This document shows positions 16,136 to 24,391 of a stretch of DNA of 48,245 nt, one piece after another. How positions within the stretch are numbered: the stretch's first letter is position 1; every line of letters begins with the position of its first letter. The stretch comes from Mycobacterium sp. UM_CSW (GTDB lineage Bacteria; Actinomycetota; Actinomycetes; Mycobacteriales; Mycobacteriaceae): positions 1 to 48,245 of the forward strand of contig NZ_AUWQ01000020.1 in the NCBI RefSeq assembly GCF_000455205.1, written 5' to 3'. The translations under genes were made by a program, and so were the position numbers. The notes under the pieces are model-generated. The model was given only the letters and a program-made list of their open reading frames with translations. It had not been told where the DNA came from and searched no databases.

Positions 16136-17716
16136 ATGCAAACGGCGCGGGTCGGCCTGGGCCAGCTGCTGCTTGCGCTGGACGCGACGCTGGTCAGCCT
16201 GGTGGACGCCCCCCGCGGCCTCGATCTGCCGGTGGGATCGGCGGCGCTGATCGATTCCGACGACGTGCGGCTGGGCCTGGCCGCGGCGGCCGGTTCGGCC
16301 GACGTCTTCTTCCTGCTCGGGGTCCGCGACGACGAGGCGCTGCGATGGCTCGACCAGCAAGCGCGCGCGCCGGTCGCCATCTTCGCCAAGGAGCCGTCGG
16401 CCGCCCTGGTGGCGACGGCGGTCGCGGCCGGGTCGGCGGTGGTGGCCGTCGAACCGCGGGCGCGCTGGGAACGGCTCTACCAGTTGGTCAACCACGTCCT
16501 GGAACATCACGGCGACCGCGGCGATCCCGTCGACGATTCGGGCACCGACCTGTTCGGCCTGGCGCAGTCGCTGGCCGACCGCATCCACGGCATGGTCTCC
16601 ATCGAGAACGCCCAGTCGCAGGTGCTCGCCTACTCGGCCTCCAACGACGAGGCCGACGAGCTGCGCCGCCTGTCCATCCTGGGGCGCGCCGGCCCGCCCG
16701 AGCATCTGGAGTGGATCGGCCAGTGGGGCATCTTCGATGCGCTGCGGTCCGGCGGCGAGGTGGTGCGCGTCGCCGAGCGCCCGGAGTTGGGACTGCGCCC
16801 GAGGCTGGCCATCGGGATCCATCAGCCACCGGCCGGTGCGCGCCGGCCGCCGACATTCGCCGGCACCATCTGGGTGCAGCAGGGCTCGCAGCCGCTGGCC
16901 GACGACGCCGACGAGATGTTGCGCGGGGCAGCGGTTTTGGCCGCCCGGATCATGGCCCGGCTGGCCGCCCGGCCGTCCACCCATGCGCGACGGGTGCAGC
17001 AACTCCTCGGCCTCACCGACGACGAGCCCGCCGACGTGCCCGCCATCGCCCGCGAACTCGGCGTCGCCGCCGACGGGGCCGCCGCGCTCATCGGCTGGGA
17101 CACCCGGGCCCGGCATCCGCGGCTGGCCGACGTCCTGGCGTTGAGCGCCAGCGCCTTTCGCCGCGACGCTCAGGTCGCCGCGCGCGGCTCGCGCATCTAT
17201 GTGCTGCTGCCGCAGACCGCTCCCACCCGGTCGGTCACCTCGTGGGTGCGCGGCACGATCGGCGCGCTGCGCACCGAACTCGGCGTCGAGCTACGCGCGG
17301 CCATCGCCGCGCCGGTCGTGGCCCTCACCGAGGTCGCCGCGGCGCGCGCGGAGGTGGACCGCGTGCTCGACAGCGCCGAGCGACACCCGATTCTCGGACA
17401 GGTGACCACGCTGGCCGAGGCGCGGACCACCGTCCTGCTCGACGAGATCGTCACCCTGGTCGGCGCCGACAAGCGCCTCGTCGATCCCCGGATCCGCGAC
17501 CTGCGGGAGCGGGATCCCGTGCTGGCCGAGACGCTGCGCACCTATCTGGACAGCTTCGGCGACGTCGGCGCGGCCGCGCACGCGCTGCGGGTGCATCCCA
17601 ACACCGTCCGCTACCGGGTGCGACGAATCGAAAAGTTGCTTGGCACCTCGCTTTCCGATCCCGAAGTGAGGCTCCTGTTTTCGCTGGGGCTGCGGGTGAC
17701 CGAACGCCCGGCGTAG
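16136..17716 (+). CDS. pruC: PucR-type proline-responsive activator PruC
   Basis: A 526-residue regulator with an N-terminal purine-catabolism-like sensor region, a central GGDEF-like/GAF-like region and a C-terminal PucR helix-turn-helix (ETLRTYLDSFGDVGAAAHAL, RVHPNTVRYRVRRIEKLLG). In mycobacteria the Rv1186c orthologue is described as the proline-responsive activator of the proline dehydrogenase/P5C dehydrogenase genes; its position here, divergent from rocA-pruB, is the same. ATG at 16136 is used. A hairpin 120 bp after the stop is a candidate terminator. Confidence 0.9.
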   Translation: MQTARVGLGQLLLALDATLVSLVDAPRGLDLPVGSAALIDSDDVRLGLAAAAGSADVFFLLGVRDDEALRWLDQQARAPVAIFAKEPSAALVATAVAAGSAVVAVEPRARWERLYQLVNHVLEHHGDRGDPVDDSGTDLFGLAQSLADRIHGMVSIENAQSQVLAYSASNDEADELRRLSILGRAGPPEHLEWIGQWGIFDALRSGGEVVRVAERPELGLRPRLAIGIHQPPAGARRPPTFAGTIWVQQGSQPLADDADEMLRGAAVLAARIMARLAARPSTHARRVQQLLGLTDDEPADVPAIARELGVAADGAAALIGWDTRARHPRLADVLALSASAFRRDAQVAARGSRIYVLLPQTAPTRSVTSWVRGTIGALRTELGVELRAAIAAPVVALTEVAAARAEVDRVLDSAERHPILGQVTTLAEARTTVLLDEIVTLVGADKRLVDPRIRDLRERDPVLAETLRTYLDSFGDVGAAAHALRVHPNTVRYRVRRIEKLLGTSLSDPEVRLLFSLGLRVTERPA

Positions 17717-17836
17717 TTACCCACCGTTGGCAGTCTGTCCACAACTGAGCTTTTCGCTGCTGCCAGCCCCGGGGCGCACCGTACTAGATTCGAAAATTGT
17801 TCGATTCCCGCCGCCCGACGAAGTAGCTCCACCCCC

Positions 17837-17864
17837 CTTGCCCGGCAACCCACTGCCGGGCAAG
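17837..17864 (+). terminator. Strong stem-loop downstream of pruC
   Basis: CTTGCCCGGCA (17837-17847) and TGCCGGGCAAG (17854-17864) form a perfect 11-bp stem with a six-base loop, without a following T-run. It sits in the 285-bp gap between pruC and the PE gene and may end pruC transcription. A shorter dyad TCGAA-AATTG-TTCGA lies at 17790-17804. Nothing else coding is convincing in this gap. Confidence 0.5.
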
Positions 17865-18001
17865 CGTGGTCTAGGGGTCGTTACCCACCTGGCTGCTGCC
17901 GCGTGGACCCAAAAACCGAGTAGGCGAGTACTTACAACAAAGCGCAATAACCCATGCATTATTCGTGTCACCAACTGACGACTCCGGGCGGGAGGACAGA
18001 C

Positions 18002-18490
18002 ATGGCGTATGTGATCGCGGCCCCTGAAATGATGATGGCGGCGACAACGGATTTGGCAGCCATTGGCTCAAACGTCGACGCTGCCCATATGGTGGCGGCC
18101 GCCCGGACGACTGCTGTCACGCCCGCCGCCGCCGACGAGGTGTCGACGGCAATTGCGCAGGTGTTCTCCCAGCACGCCATGACCTATCAGGCGGCGGCCG
18201 GGCAGGCGGCCGCGTTCAGCGATCAGTTCGTGCAGGCCCTCAAGGCTGGCGGGGCCGCCTATGCGCTGGACGAGGCCATCAACGCCGCATCCCTGCAACT
18301 ACAAATCGCGTTCTTCTCACTGTTGCCTCTGGTGATTCAAAACGGTCTGGCCGTGTACTCAGTGTTGCCTCCGGTGATTCAAAACGTTCTGGCCAACCTG
18401 GGCATCGCCATCTTCTTTTTGATCGTGGGGCTCATCCTCGCCTATTTCGTGCTCGCTATCCTGTCGGGCGCGGTCTTCAATGGGAGTTAG
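18002..18490 (+). CDS. Short PE-family protein with a C-terminal membrane helix
   Basis: A 162-residue PE protein. Residues 1-95 form the PE domain (MAYVIAAPEMMMAATTDLAA ... QHAMTYQAAAGQAAAFSDQF), a helical hairpin normally paired with a PPE protein and exported by a type VII (ESX) system. The tail is unusual: a 14-residue motif SLLPLVIQNGLAVY is repeated, then about 25 hydrophobic residues (LGIAIFFLIVGLILAYFVLA) look like a transmembrane helix. GGAGG in GGCGGGAGGACAGAC supports the ATG at 18002. No PPE partner is adjacent. Confidence 0.85.
   Translation: MAYVIAAPEMMMAATTDLAAIGSNVDAAHMVAAARTTAVTPAAADEVSTAIAQVFSQHAMTYQAAAGQAAAFSDQFVQALKAGGAAYALDEAINAASLQLQIAFFSLLPLVIQNGLAVYSVLPPVIQNVLANLGIAIFFLIVGLILAYFVLAILSGAVFNGS
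18321..18394 (+). repeat. 42-bp-period tandem repeat inside the PE gene
   Basis: The 32-base block at 18321-18352 recurs at 18363-18394 with 30 of 32 identical bases, a period of 42 bp (14 codons). It duplicates the LLPLVIQN segment just before the membrane helix and keeps the frame. Confidence 0.85.
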
Positions 18491-18594
18491 CTTTGGCCGG
18501 TGACCTTTTGGAGCTGATCACTGCGCCAACGACTTGCGCACGATTGGGCGACCGCGGCATCATGATGCCCACCCGCCGCAACCCTTCTAGCGCT

Positions 18595-19347
18595 TCATAT
18601 TTCGTCGATGATCTGCCCGCGCTTGGCCGCGTATTCGGCGTCGGAGATCACACCCGAGGCGCGTAGCGTCTCGAGCTCCTGCAGGCGCTGGGCGGCCGAA
18701 GGTTGCGGAGGCGCGGGCTGCGCGCCGCCGGCCATCCCGCCCAGGATCTTGCCCCCGGTGATCACGGTCGGGGTGGTCGGCCGCAACTCGTCCACCACGC
18801 GCTGGCTCGGAGCGTCCCGCCCGACCATGAACTTGTGCGGGAACCCGGCGCCTGGGTTGTTGCGCGCCGCGGCCGACAGGTACCGGTTCCCACCACCTTC
18901 GATCGGCAGGAAAAGGATCAGGAGTTGACGATCGTCGGGCACCCCCATGCTGCGTTGCATCTGCGGGGTACCGCGGCTGGCGCGAAAGCCGCGCTCCCAA
19001 GTCTTCAGGATCCCGCCGGGGACGAGCTGTCCTCCGTTGCGCTTGTCCTCGAGCGCGTATACGTGGCCCGCCGTGATCGCGAGAATGAAGCTGTCCGGCA
19101 GACCGGCCATCTCCATGTACTTCGCCATCCCGCCGACGTTCGTCATGGCGGGCATCGCTCGATTGACTTTCCGGCTCATGCGCATCCCCCAGCGGGTGAC
19201 CGCGCCGACACCGACCGCCTCGGCCGTCATGGCGTCCGTCACCTGCTCGCACCGGGTTGCCGCGACCACGGCTTCGGGGACGACCGACGCCGCGACACTC
19301 GCGGCCTGCTGGTTGATCAGCAGTTCTTCCTCGGATAACGCCTTCAT
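18595..19347 (-). CDS. SHOCT-domain protein of unknown function
   Basis: A 250-residue soluble protein. The last ~35 residues are a SHOCT domain (RLQELETLRASGVISDAEYA, AKRGQIIDEI), a short helical module that often ends membrane-associated or secreted bacterial proteins. The central part (about 60-170) resembles small-molecule or membrane-binding hypothetical proteins with the block AITAGHVYALEDKR, with no recognisable catalytic site. A Pro/Ala-rich linker (GGAQPAPPQPSAA) separates the two. The ATG at 19347 follows AGGAG at five-base spacing; an extension to 19395 has no such site. Function unknown. Confidence 0.78.
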   Translation of the reverse strand: MKALSEEELLINQQAASVAASVVPEAVVAATRCEQVTDAMTAEAVGVGAVTRWGMRMSRKVNRAMPAMTNVGGMAKYMEMAGLPDSFILAITAGHVYALEDKRNGGQLVPGGILKTWERGFRASRGTPQMQRSMGVPDDRQLLILFLPIEGGGNRYLSAAARNNPGAGFPHKFMVGRDAPSQRVVDELRPTTPTVITGGKILGGMAGGAQPAPPQPSAAQRLQELETLRASGVISDAEYAAKRGQIIDEI

Positions 19348-19481
19348 GACCACTCCTGGGTTAGTCCCCCGAGTCTGCTCAGCGAATGGTCTCACGAAGA
19401 AGCCGCGCGGCGGCTAAGAATCGACAATGCCACCGCTACCGGATCCCGATGCGCGGCCGGTCTTTTCGGTCGGCTTGTGTC

Positions 19482-19811
19482 CTATTGCCAGTCGACCGGC
19501 AGATCGCCCGCATGGTTGGGGCAGACGTCAATGGTGGCGGCCTTCAGGACGTGCGCCGCATCCAGTGGCGGCATTTCCTTGGACAGCACCACGAAGGCGT
19601 ACTGCCCCGCATACGACGAATACCCCTGGATCATCGCGTCGGCGTGATCGTCCATCAGCGCACACGCTTCCCGCTCGCGGTTGGTGTCGGACTGTGCGAC
19701 GCCGGTGCCAAACCAGGCGGCCAGGCCGACGGCCGCGACGGTGGTGATGGCCTGGGTGGCGCTCCGGCCGGCGCCATAATACTGGCGTGTGTGTAATTTC
19801 TTAGGGGACAT
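19482..19811 (-). CDS. Small exported DUF732-like protein
   Basis: A 109-residue protein. The N-terminal stretch AITTVAAVGLAAWFGTGVAQS looks like an uncleaved or late-cleaved signal. The rest fits the DUF732 pattern of mycobacterial secreted proteins: two cysteines (EACALMDDHADAMIQG and IDVCPNHAG) framing a helical segment with FVVLSKEMPPLDAAHVLKA. No ribosome-binding site is obvious at the ATG, and the start could be internal. The 116-bp region upstream (19812-19927) is AT-rich compared with the surroundings and includes the dyad TGTCG-CGAC-CGACA at 19877-19890. Confidence 0.62.
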   Translation of the reverse strand: MSPKKLHTRQYYGAGRSATQAITTVAAVGLAAWFGTGVAQSDTNREREACALMDDHADAMIQGYSSYAGQYAFVVLSKEMPPLDAAHVLKAATIDVCPNHAGDLPVDWQ

Positions 19812-19927
19812 GTCGAGTTTTACCCGAGCGACCCAGAAATTAAACGAAATAAACCCGCCGAATTTCGACAGCTATTTGTCGCGACCGACAATTATTACAT
19901 TAAAAAGACAGGCGTCGAATAACTCCG

Positions 19928-20395
19928 TCAGCCCAATTGATACGACTCGCGGGACACCCGGAAAAAGTGCCCGGTCCCGGCGTCGGTGCACGTCATCCCG
20001 TCGGGCTGGCTGCTGCACGTGATCGCGCCGAGCGATCTCGACTGACCTAAGCCGAGCGCCGGCCACGACCCCGCCCCCGAACCGAGCGCCGAGTACGTGC
20101 AGGTGACGTAGGGAGCCTGGCCCTGGTCGAGCCGAAAATCGCGACCCAGATCCGATCCGGGCGGACACGGCCCCCCGTTCTTGTCCCGGCCCACTCCCGG
20201 CGGGACCGGGTAGGTGTGGTCCCCGATCTGGCACGTGGCGATCGGCAGCGGAGCGTCCTCGCCGTTGAGAATGCATCGAATGTTTCCCGACGCGGACGCG
20301 AACTGCTGGTAATTGTCGTCGGCGTGCGCGCTCGCCGCGCCGAAAAGCAATAGGGCCGGGGCGGCAACGGCAACCGCCGCGGAGATCCTGTTCAT
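19928..20395 (-). CDS. Secreted six-cysteine protein of unknown function
   Basis: A 155-residue exported protein. Residues 1-25 are a signal peptide ending AASAHA before DDNYQQF. The mature part has six cysteines in regular short blocks (IRCIL, ATCQI, GPCPP, VTCTY, ITCSS, MTCTD), suggesting three disulfides in the periplasm or outside the cell. The ATG at 20395 is preceded by AAAGGAG at good spacing, so the 40-codon upstream extension is rejected. It is divergent from stf0, separated by 171 bp that hold a perfect dyad. I recognise it only as a conserved mycobacterial secreted type. Confidence 0.8.
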   Translation of the reverse strand: MNRISAAVAVAAPALLLFGAASAHADDNYQQFASASGNIRCILNGEDAPLPIATCQIGDHTYPVPPGVGRDKNGGPCPPGSDLGRDFRLDQGQAPYVTCTYSALGSGAGSWPALGLGQSRSLGAITCSSQPDGMTCTDAGTGHFFRVSRESYQLG

Positions 20396-20501
20396 TCGGT
20401 GCTCCTTTCCAGCGATGTTCGGGTGCGGCATGAACAAGCCGAAAGGCAAGTTTTGCACGCCGGCAATCATCGCATCCGGCACCGCCCGCCGCGCCACAAT
20501 A

Positions 20502-20524
20502 GTTATCTTCACCATGAAGACAAT
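20502..20524. promoter_or_regulatory. Dyad in the stf0 upstream region
   Basis: TCTTCA (20506-20511) and TGAAGA (20515-20520) form a perfect 6-bp inverted repeat with a 3-base centre; flanking GTTA/AATT bases extend it imperfectly. It lies about 45 bp before the stf0 start and about 110 bp before the divergent secreted-protein gene, so it could be an operator for the sulfation operon. The regulator is unknown. Confidence 0.35.
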
Positions 20525-20566
20525 TCCATGTCTTGCAGCGGGTTTCGATCCGGATAGGCTTCTTTG

Positions 20567-21370
20567 GTGACAGAAAAGCCGTCGTCATATTTGGTGTTGG
20601 CTTCCCAGCGCAGCGGCAGCACCCTGCTGGTCGAATCGCTGCGCGCGACCGGCGTAGCCGGCGAGCCGCAAGAGTTCTTTCAATACCTGCAAACCACCAG
20701 CCAAGCCCCGCAGCCGCGGGAGTGGTTCGCCGATGTGGACGACGCGTCGATCCTGAGCCTGCTCGATCCGCTCGACGAGGGGAAGCCGGACCTCGCGCCG
20801 GCCGAGGTCTGGCGCGACTACATCCGCACCGTCGGGCGAACCCCGAACGGCGTGTGGGGCGGCAAGCTGATGTGGAACCAGACACCGCTGCTGTTGAGCC
20901 GCGCCAAAGACCTCCCCGATCGGTCGGGCGACGGCCTGCGGGCAGCGATCCGCGACGTGATCGGCGAGGAACCCCTTTACGCGCACGTTTACCGGCCCGA
21001 TGTGATCTCCCAAGCCGTGTCGTTCTGGCGGGCGGTGCAGACGCGGGTGTGGCGCGGGAGGCCCGATCCGGTCCGCGACGCGCGCGCCACCTATCACGCT
21101 GGGGCGATCGCCCACGTCGTCACCATGTTGCGCGCCCAGGAGGAGGGCTGGCGAAACTGGTTCGCCGAAGAGGATATAAAACCCATGGAGATTCCATATC
21201 CGGTCTTGTGGCGCAACCTGACTCAGGTCGTGGGCACCATCCTCGATGAACTGGGTCTCGATCCCCGATTGGCTCCGCAGCCGGTGCTGGAGCGCCAGGC
21301 CGACCAACGCTCCGACGAGTGGGTGGACCGATATCGTGCGGATGCCGAGCGAGAGGGGCTACCGACATGA
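20567..21370 (+). CDS. stf0: Trehalose 2-sulfotransferase Stf0
   Basis: Transfers sulfate from PAPS to the 2-position of trehalose, giving trehalose-2-sulfate, the committed step to sulfolipid-1 type glycolipids. The 267-residue protein matches the M. smegmatis/M. tuberculosis enzyme block by block: [20 protein letters not shown] (PAPS 5'-phosphosulfate loop), [29 protein letters not shown] (trehalose-binding strand-swap region), [17 protein letters not shown] and [20 protein letters not shown] at 20567 gives the family length; a TTG one codon earlier is the longer alternative. In H37Rv stf0 (Rv0295c) is elsewhere. Here its stop overlaps the cysD start by four bases, so PAPS supply and use are translationally coupled. 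Confidence 0.95.
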   Translation: MTEKPSSYLVLASQRSGSTLLVESLRATGVAGEPQEFFQYLQTTSQAPQPREWFADVDDASILSLLDPLDEGKPDLAPAEVWRDYIRTVGRTPNGVWGGKLMWNQTPLLLSRAKDLPDRSGDGLRAAIRDVIGEEPLYAHVYRPDVISQAVSFWRAVQTRVWRGRPDPVRDARATYHAGAIAHVVTMLRAQEEGWRNWFAEEDIKPMEIPYPVLWRNLTQVVGTILDELGLDPRLAPQPVLERQADQRSDEWVDRYRADAEREGLPT

Positions 21371-22284
21371 CCGCAGCGACCGAGACACGCCAAGTCGACG
21401 AATTGCGGCTGCTGGAAGCCGAAGCGGTGCACATCATCCGCGAGGTCGTCGCGGAGCTGGAGCGCCCCGTCCTGCTGTTTTCGGCGGGCAAGGACTCGAT
21501 CGTACTGCTTCGGTTGGCGGAGAAGGCCTTTCGGCCGCTGCCGTTGCCGTTTCCGGTGCTGCACGTCGACACCGGCCACAACTTCCCCGAGGTGATCGAG
21601 TTCCGTGACCGCCGGGTCACCGGCCACGGGCACAAGCTGATCGTCGCCTCGGTGCAGGAATCAATCGACAACGGCCGAGTGCCCGACCCGGGCCCCGGCG
21701 CCTCGCGCAATCGGGCCCAAACCCGCACGCTGCTGGACGCCTTGGAGGCCGGCGGCTTCGACGCGGCCTTCGGCGGCGCGCGCCGCGACGAGGAACGCGC
21801 CCGCGCCAAGGAACGCATCCTGAGCTTCCGCGACGAGTTCGGCCAGTGGGATCCCCGCGCGCAGCGCCCCGAGCCGTGGTCGCTCTACAACGGGCGGATC
21901 AAGAAGGGCGAGCAGGTCCGGGTGTTCCCGCTGAGCAACTGGACCGAGCTCGACGTGTGGCGCTACATCGAGCTGGAAGGCCTTGAGATACCGTCGATTT
22001 ACTACGCCCACGAGCGCGAGGTGTTCGAGCGCGACGGCATCCTGCTGGCGGTCTCGGAGTACGCCAGGCCGCAAAACGGCGAGACCGCGGCAACCGAGTG
22101 GGTGCGCTACCGCACGGTCGGCGACCTCACCATCACCGGGGCAGTCAGGTCCCGGGCCACCGACATCACCCGGGTCATCACTGAGATCTCCGCGGCCACC
22201 GTCTCCGAGCGCGGCGAGACCCGCGCGGACGACCGCACCTCGGCGGCCGCGATGGAGGACCGCAAGCGAGAGGGCTACTTCTGA
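21367..22284 (+). CDS. cysD: Sulfate adenylyltransferase small subunit CysD
   Basis: ATP-PPi exchange subunit that, driven by GTP hydrolysis in CysN, makes APS from sulfate and ATP. The 305-residue protein has the PP-loop [18 protein letters not shown] (residues 38-55), [56 protein letters not shown] and the C-terminal [10 protein letters not shown]. From memory it is shorter and clearly diverged from M. tuberculosis CysD (Rv1285), so it may be a second, dedicated copy rather than the assimilatory one. ATG at 21367 overlaps the stf0 stop; its TGA overlaps the cysNC ATG by one base. Confidence 0.94.
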   Translation: MTAATETRQVDELRLLEAEAVHIIREVVAELERPVLLFSAGKDSIVLLRLAEKAFRPLPLPFPVLHVDTGHNFPEVIEFRDRRVTGHGHKLIVASVQESIDNGRVPDPGPGASRNRAQTRTLLDALEAGGFDAAFGGARRDEERARAKERILSFRDEFGQWDPRAQRPEPWSLYNGRIKKGEQVRVFPLSNWTELDVWRYIELEGLEIPSIYYAHEREVFERDGILLAVSEYARPQNGETAATEWVRYRTVGDLTITGAVRSRATDITRVITEISAATVSERGETRADDRTSAAAMEDRKREGYF

Positions 22285-24194
22285 TGACCGCGACCGAGCA
22301 CAGCGAAAAGTCCTCGCCGCCCAAGGGGATCACGCGTCAGCTGCTGCGGATCGCCACCGCGGGTTCGGTGGATGACGGTAAGAGCACCCTGATCGGCCGG
22401 CTGCTGCACGACACCGACAGCCTTCCGCTGGATCATTTGGAGGCGGTTACCGACGAAGAGGGCGTCGCGGACCTCGCGGCGCTGTCCGACGGCCTGCGCG
22501 CCGAACGCGAGCAGGGCATCACCATCGACGTCGCCTACCGCTTCTTCTCCACCGACGCCCGCAGCTACATCCTCGCCGACACGCCGGGCCACGAGCGCTA
22601 CACCCGCAACATGTTCACCGGCGCCTCCAACGCGCACGTGGCGATCCTGCTGGTCGACGCGCGGGCCGGGGTGCTGCGCCAGACGCGCAGGCACGCCCGC
22701 ATCGCAAAACTGTTGGGCATCAAGCACTTCGTCGCCACGGTGAACAAGATCGACCTGGTCGACTTCGATGAGGGAAAGTTCTCGGAAGTCAAGGACGAGC
22801 TGCGCCAGTTGGCGGCCCGGCTGGGCGGCGTGGACATCACGGTGATCCCGATCGCGGCCAAGCACGGCGACAACGTCGTGCACCGCTCCGAGCGGACCGC
22901 GTGGTATGACGGCCCGACACTGCTCGAGTACCTGGAAGGCGTCGAACTGGCCGCGCCGCAGGCCGAGTCGTCGCGGCTGCGGCTGCCGGTGCAGTGGGTG
23001 TCCCGGCCGACCGCCGAGGCCCGGCGCCGCTACACGGGCCGGCTCGCGGCGGGGACGCTGCGCGTCGGCGATCCAGTGGTCTCCCTGCCGGCCGGTACCC
23101 GCTCGACCGTGACCGCCCTGGACACCCTCGACGACGGCCGCACGACGGCCGTTGCACCGCTTTCGGTTTCGATCGAGCTGGCCGACGACATCGACGTGGG
23201 CCGCGGGGACGTGCTCGTCAGCGGCGCCGACGACGCGGCCTTGCCCGTGCTGGCCCGCGAGCTGCACGCGACCGTGTGCTGGTTCGTGGACTCGCCGCTG
23301 CGGGCCGGAGACCGCCTCGCGCTCAAACAGACCACCAAGACGGTGCGGGCGACCGTGCAGGAGCTGCACTCGCGGCTGGATCCGGAAACGCTCGACGAGC
23401 TCGACGGGCCGGTCGAGCTGGCGCTCAACGACATCGGCACGGTGACGCTGCGCACCAGCTCGACTGTCATCGCCGACAGCTACACCGACAACCGCGACAG
23501 CGGTGCGTTCATCCTGATCGACGAAACCACCAACGACACCGTCGGTGCCGGCACCATCATCGAGGCGCGGGAGATCAAGCCGGGCACGCACCCGCGCACC
23601 GACATCCGCTGGCATCCCTCGGCACTAGACCGCGGCCACCGCTGGCGGGCCACCGGACAGGCGGGTGCGACGGTCTGGTTCACCGGCCTGCCCGCCTCCG
23701 GCAAGTCGACCGTCGCGGTGGCAGTGGAGCGTGCGCTTGTCGAATCGGGGCGAGTGGCCTACCTGCTCGACGGCGACAATCTGCGCCACGGCCTGTCCGA
23801 CGACCTGGGCTTCTCCCCCGGCGATCGCACCGAAAACATCAGGCGCGTCGGGCATCTGACCCGACTGTTCGCCGACGCCGGCGTCGTCGCGCTGGCGTCA
23901 CTGGTGTCGCCGCTGCGCTCGGACCGTGAAACGGCTCGCGCGCTCAACGACGCCGCCAAACTGCCCTTCATCGAGGTGCACGTCGCCACGCCGTTGGCCG
24001 AATGCGAACGGCGCGACCCGAAGGGCCTCTACGCCCGTGCCCGCCGCGGCGAGCTGACCGGGCTGACCGGGGTCGACGCGCCCTACGAGCCGCCCGAGCA
24101 CCCGGATCTCGTGCTCGACACCACCGGCGCCGACATCGACGCGCTCGCCGCGCAGGTCATCGCGCTGCTCGACGAACGCGCGCGGCACACCTAA
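22284..24194 (+). CDS. cysNC: Bifunctional sulfate adenylyltransferase GTPase / APS kinase CysNC
   Basis: A 636-residue fusion. The N-terminal ~430 residues are the CysN elongation-factor-like GTPase: TAGSVDDGKSTLIGRL (P-loop, residues 26-40), GLRAEREQGITIDVAYRFF, DTPGHERYTRNM, NKIDL, followed by two beta-barrels. The last ~170 residues are APS kinase: TGLPASGKST (about residue 467), LLDGDNLRHGLSDDLGFSPG, DRTENIRRVGH, ERRDPKGLYARARRGELTGLTGVDAPYEPP. Together with CysD it converts sulfate to PAPS, the sulfate donor used by Stf0. It starts within the cysD stop (TGATG). The combination sulfotransferase-CysD-CysNC resembles rhizobial nodH-nodPQ, where a dedicated PAPS supply serves one sulfotransferase. 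Confidence 0.95.
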   Translation: MTATEHSEKSSPPKGITRQLLRIATAGSVDDGKSTLIGRLLHDTDSLPLDHLEAVTDEEGVADLAALSDGLRAEREQGITIDVAYRFFSTDARSYILADTPGHERYTRNMFTGASNAHVAILLVDARAGVLRQTRRHARIAKLLGIKHFVATVNKIDLVDFDEGKFSEVKDELRQLAARLGGVDITVIPIAAKHGDNVVHRSERTAWYDGPTLLEYLEGVELAAPQAESSRLRLPVQWVSRPTAEARRRYTGRLAAGTLRVGDPVVSLPAGTRSTVTALDTLDDGRTTAVAPLSVSIELADDIDVGRGDVLVSGADDAALPVLARELHATVCWFVDSPLRAGDRLALKQTTKTVRATVQELHSRLDPETLDELDGPVELALNDIGTVTLRTSSTVIADSYTDNRDSGAFILIDETTNDTVGAGTIIEAREIKPGTHPRTDIRWHPSALDRGHRWRATGQAGATVWFTGLPASGKSTVAVAVERALVESGRVAYLLDGDNLRHGLSDDLGFSPGDRTENIRRVGHLTRLFADAGVVALASLVSPLRSDRETARALNDAAKLPFIEVHVATPLAECERRDPKGLYARARRGELTGLTGVDAPYEPPEHPDLVLDTTGADIDALAAQVIALLDERARHT

Positions 24195-24249
24195 ATTCAG
24201 CGCGAGCCAATCGCTTGGTCGCCGCCGCTGGCCAGACAACGATGTCATC

Positions 24250-24387
24250 GTGAGTGAACAGGATTCGAAGCCGCTCGGTTGGCGCGAGCGGCTGGGCTCG
24301 GTGTCGGTGGACTGGTGGGCGACCTTGCTCGCCGGCGTGATCACCGCATTGGCGGTGGCCAACGTGCTGCCGAAGATTGCGTGGTGA
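24250..24387 (+). CDS. 45-residue single-helix membrane peptide before the YeiH gene
   Basis: An open frame of 45 residues starting at GTG 24250 ([15 protein letters not shown]) with one predicted membrane helix ([20 protein letters not shown]) and ending PKIAW. It ends four bases before the start of the YeiH-type transporter. Long YeiH-family proteins in other bacteria begin with a similar DWWA-type first helix in the same chain, while the downstream gene starts without it, so this peptide is probably the detached first helix and a partner subunit. Hydrophobicity, position and codon pattern support coding; no database check was possible. Confidence 0.7.
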   Translation: MSEQDSKPLGWRERLGSVSVDWWATLLAGVITALAVANVLPKIAW

Positions 24388-24391
24388 TCGC

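Noticed and set aside
17727-17978. Plus- and minus-strand frames in the gap after pruC
   Set aside because: They cross the strong 11-bp stem-loop and have no ribosome-binding site or conserved motif.
19789-20022. 77-codon plus-strand frame in the AT-rich gap (MCNFLGDMSSF...)
   Set aside because: No ribosome-binding site, overlaps two genes on the other strand at its ends, and its composition follows the AT-rich stretch.
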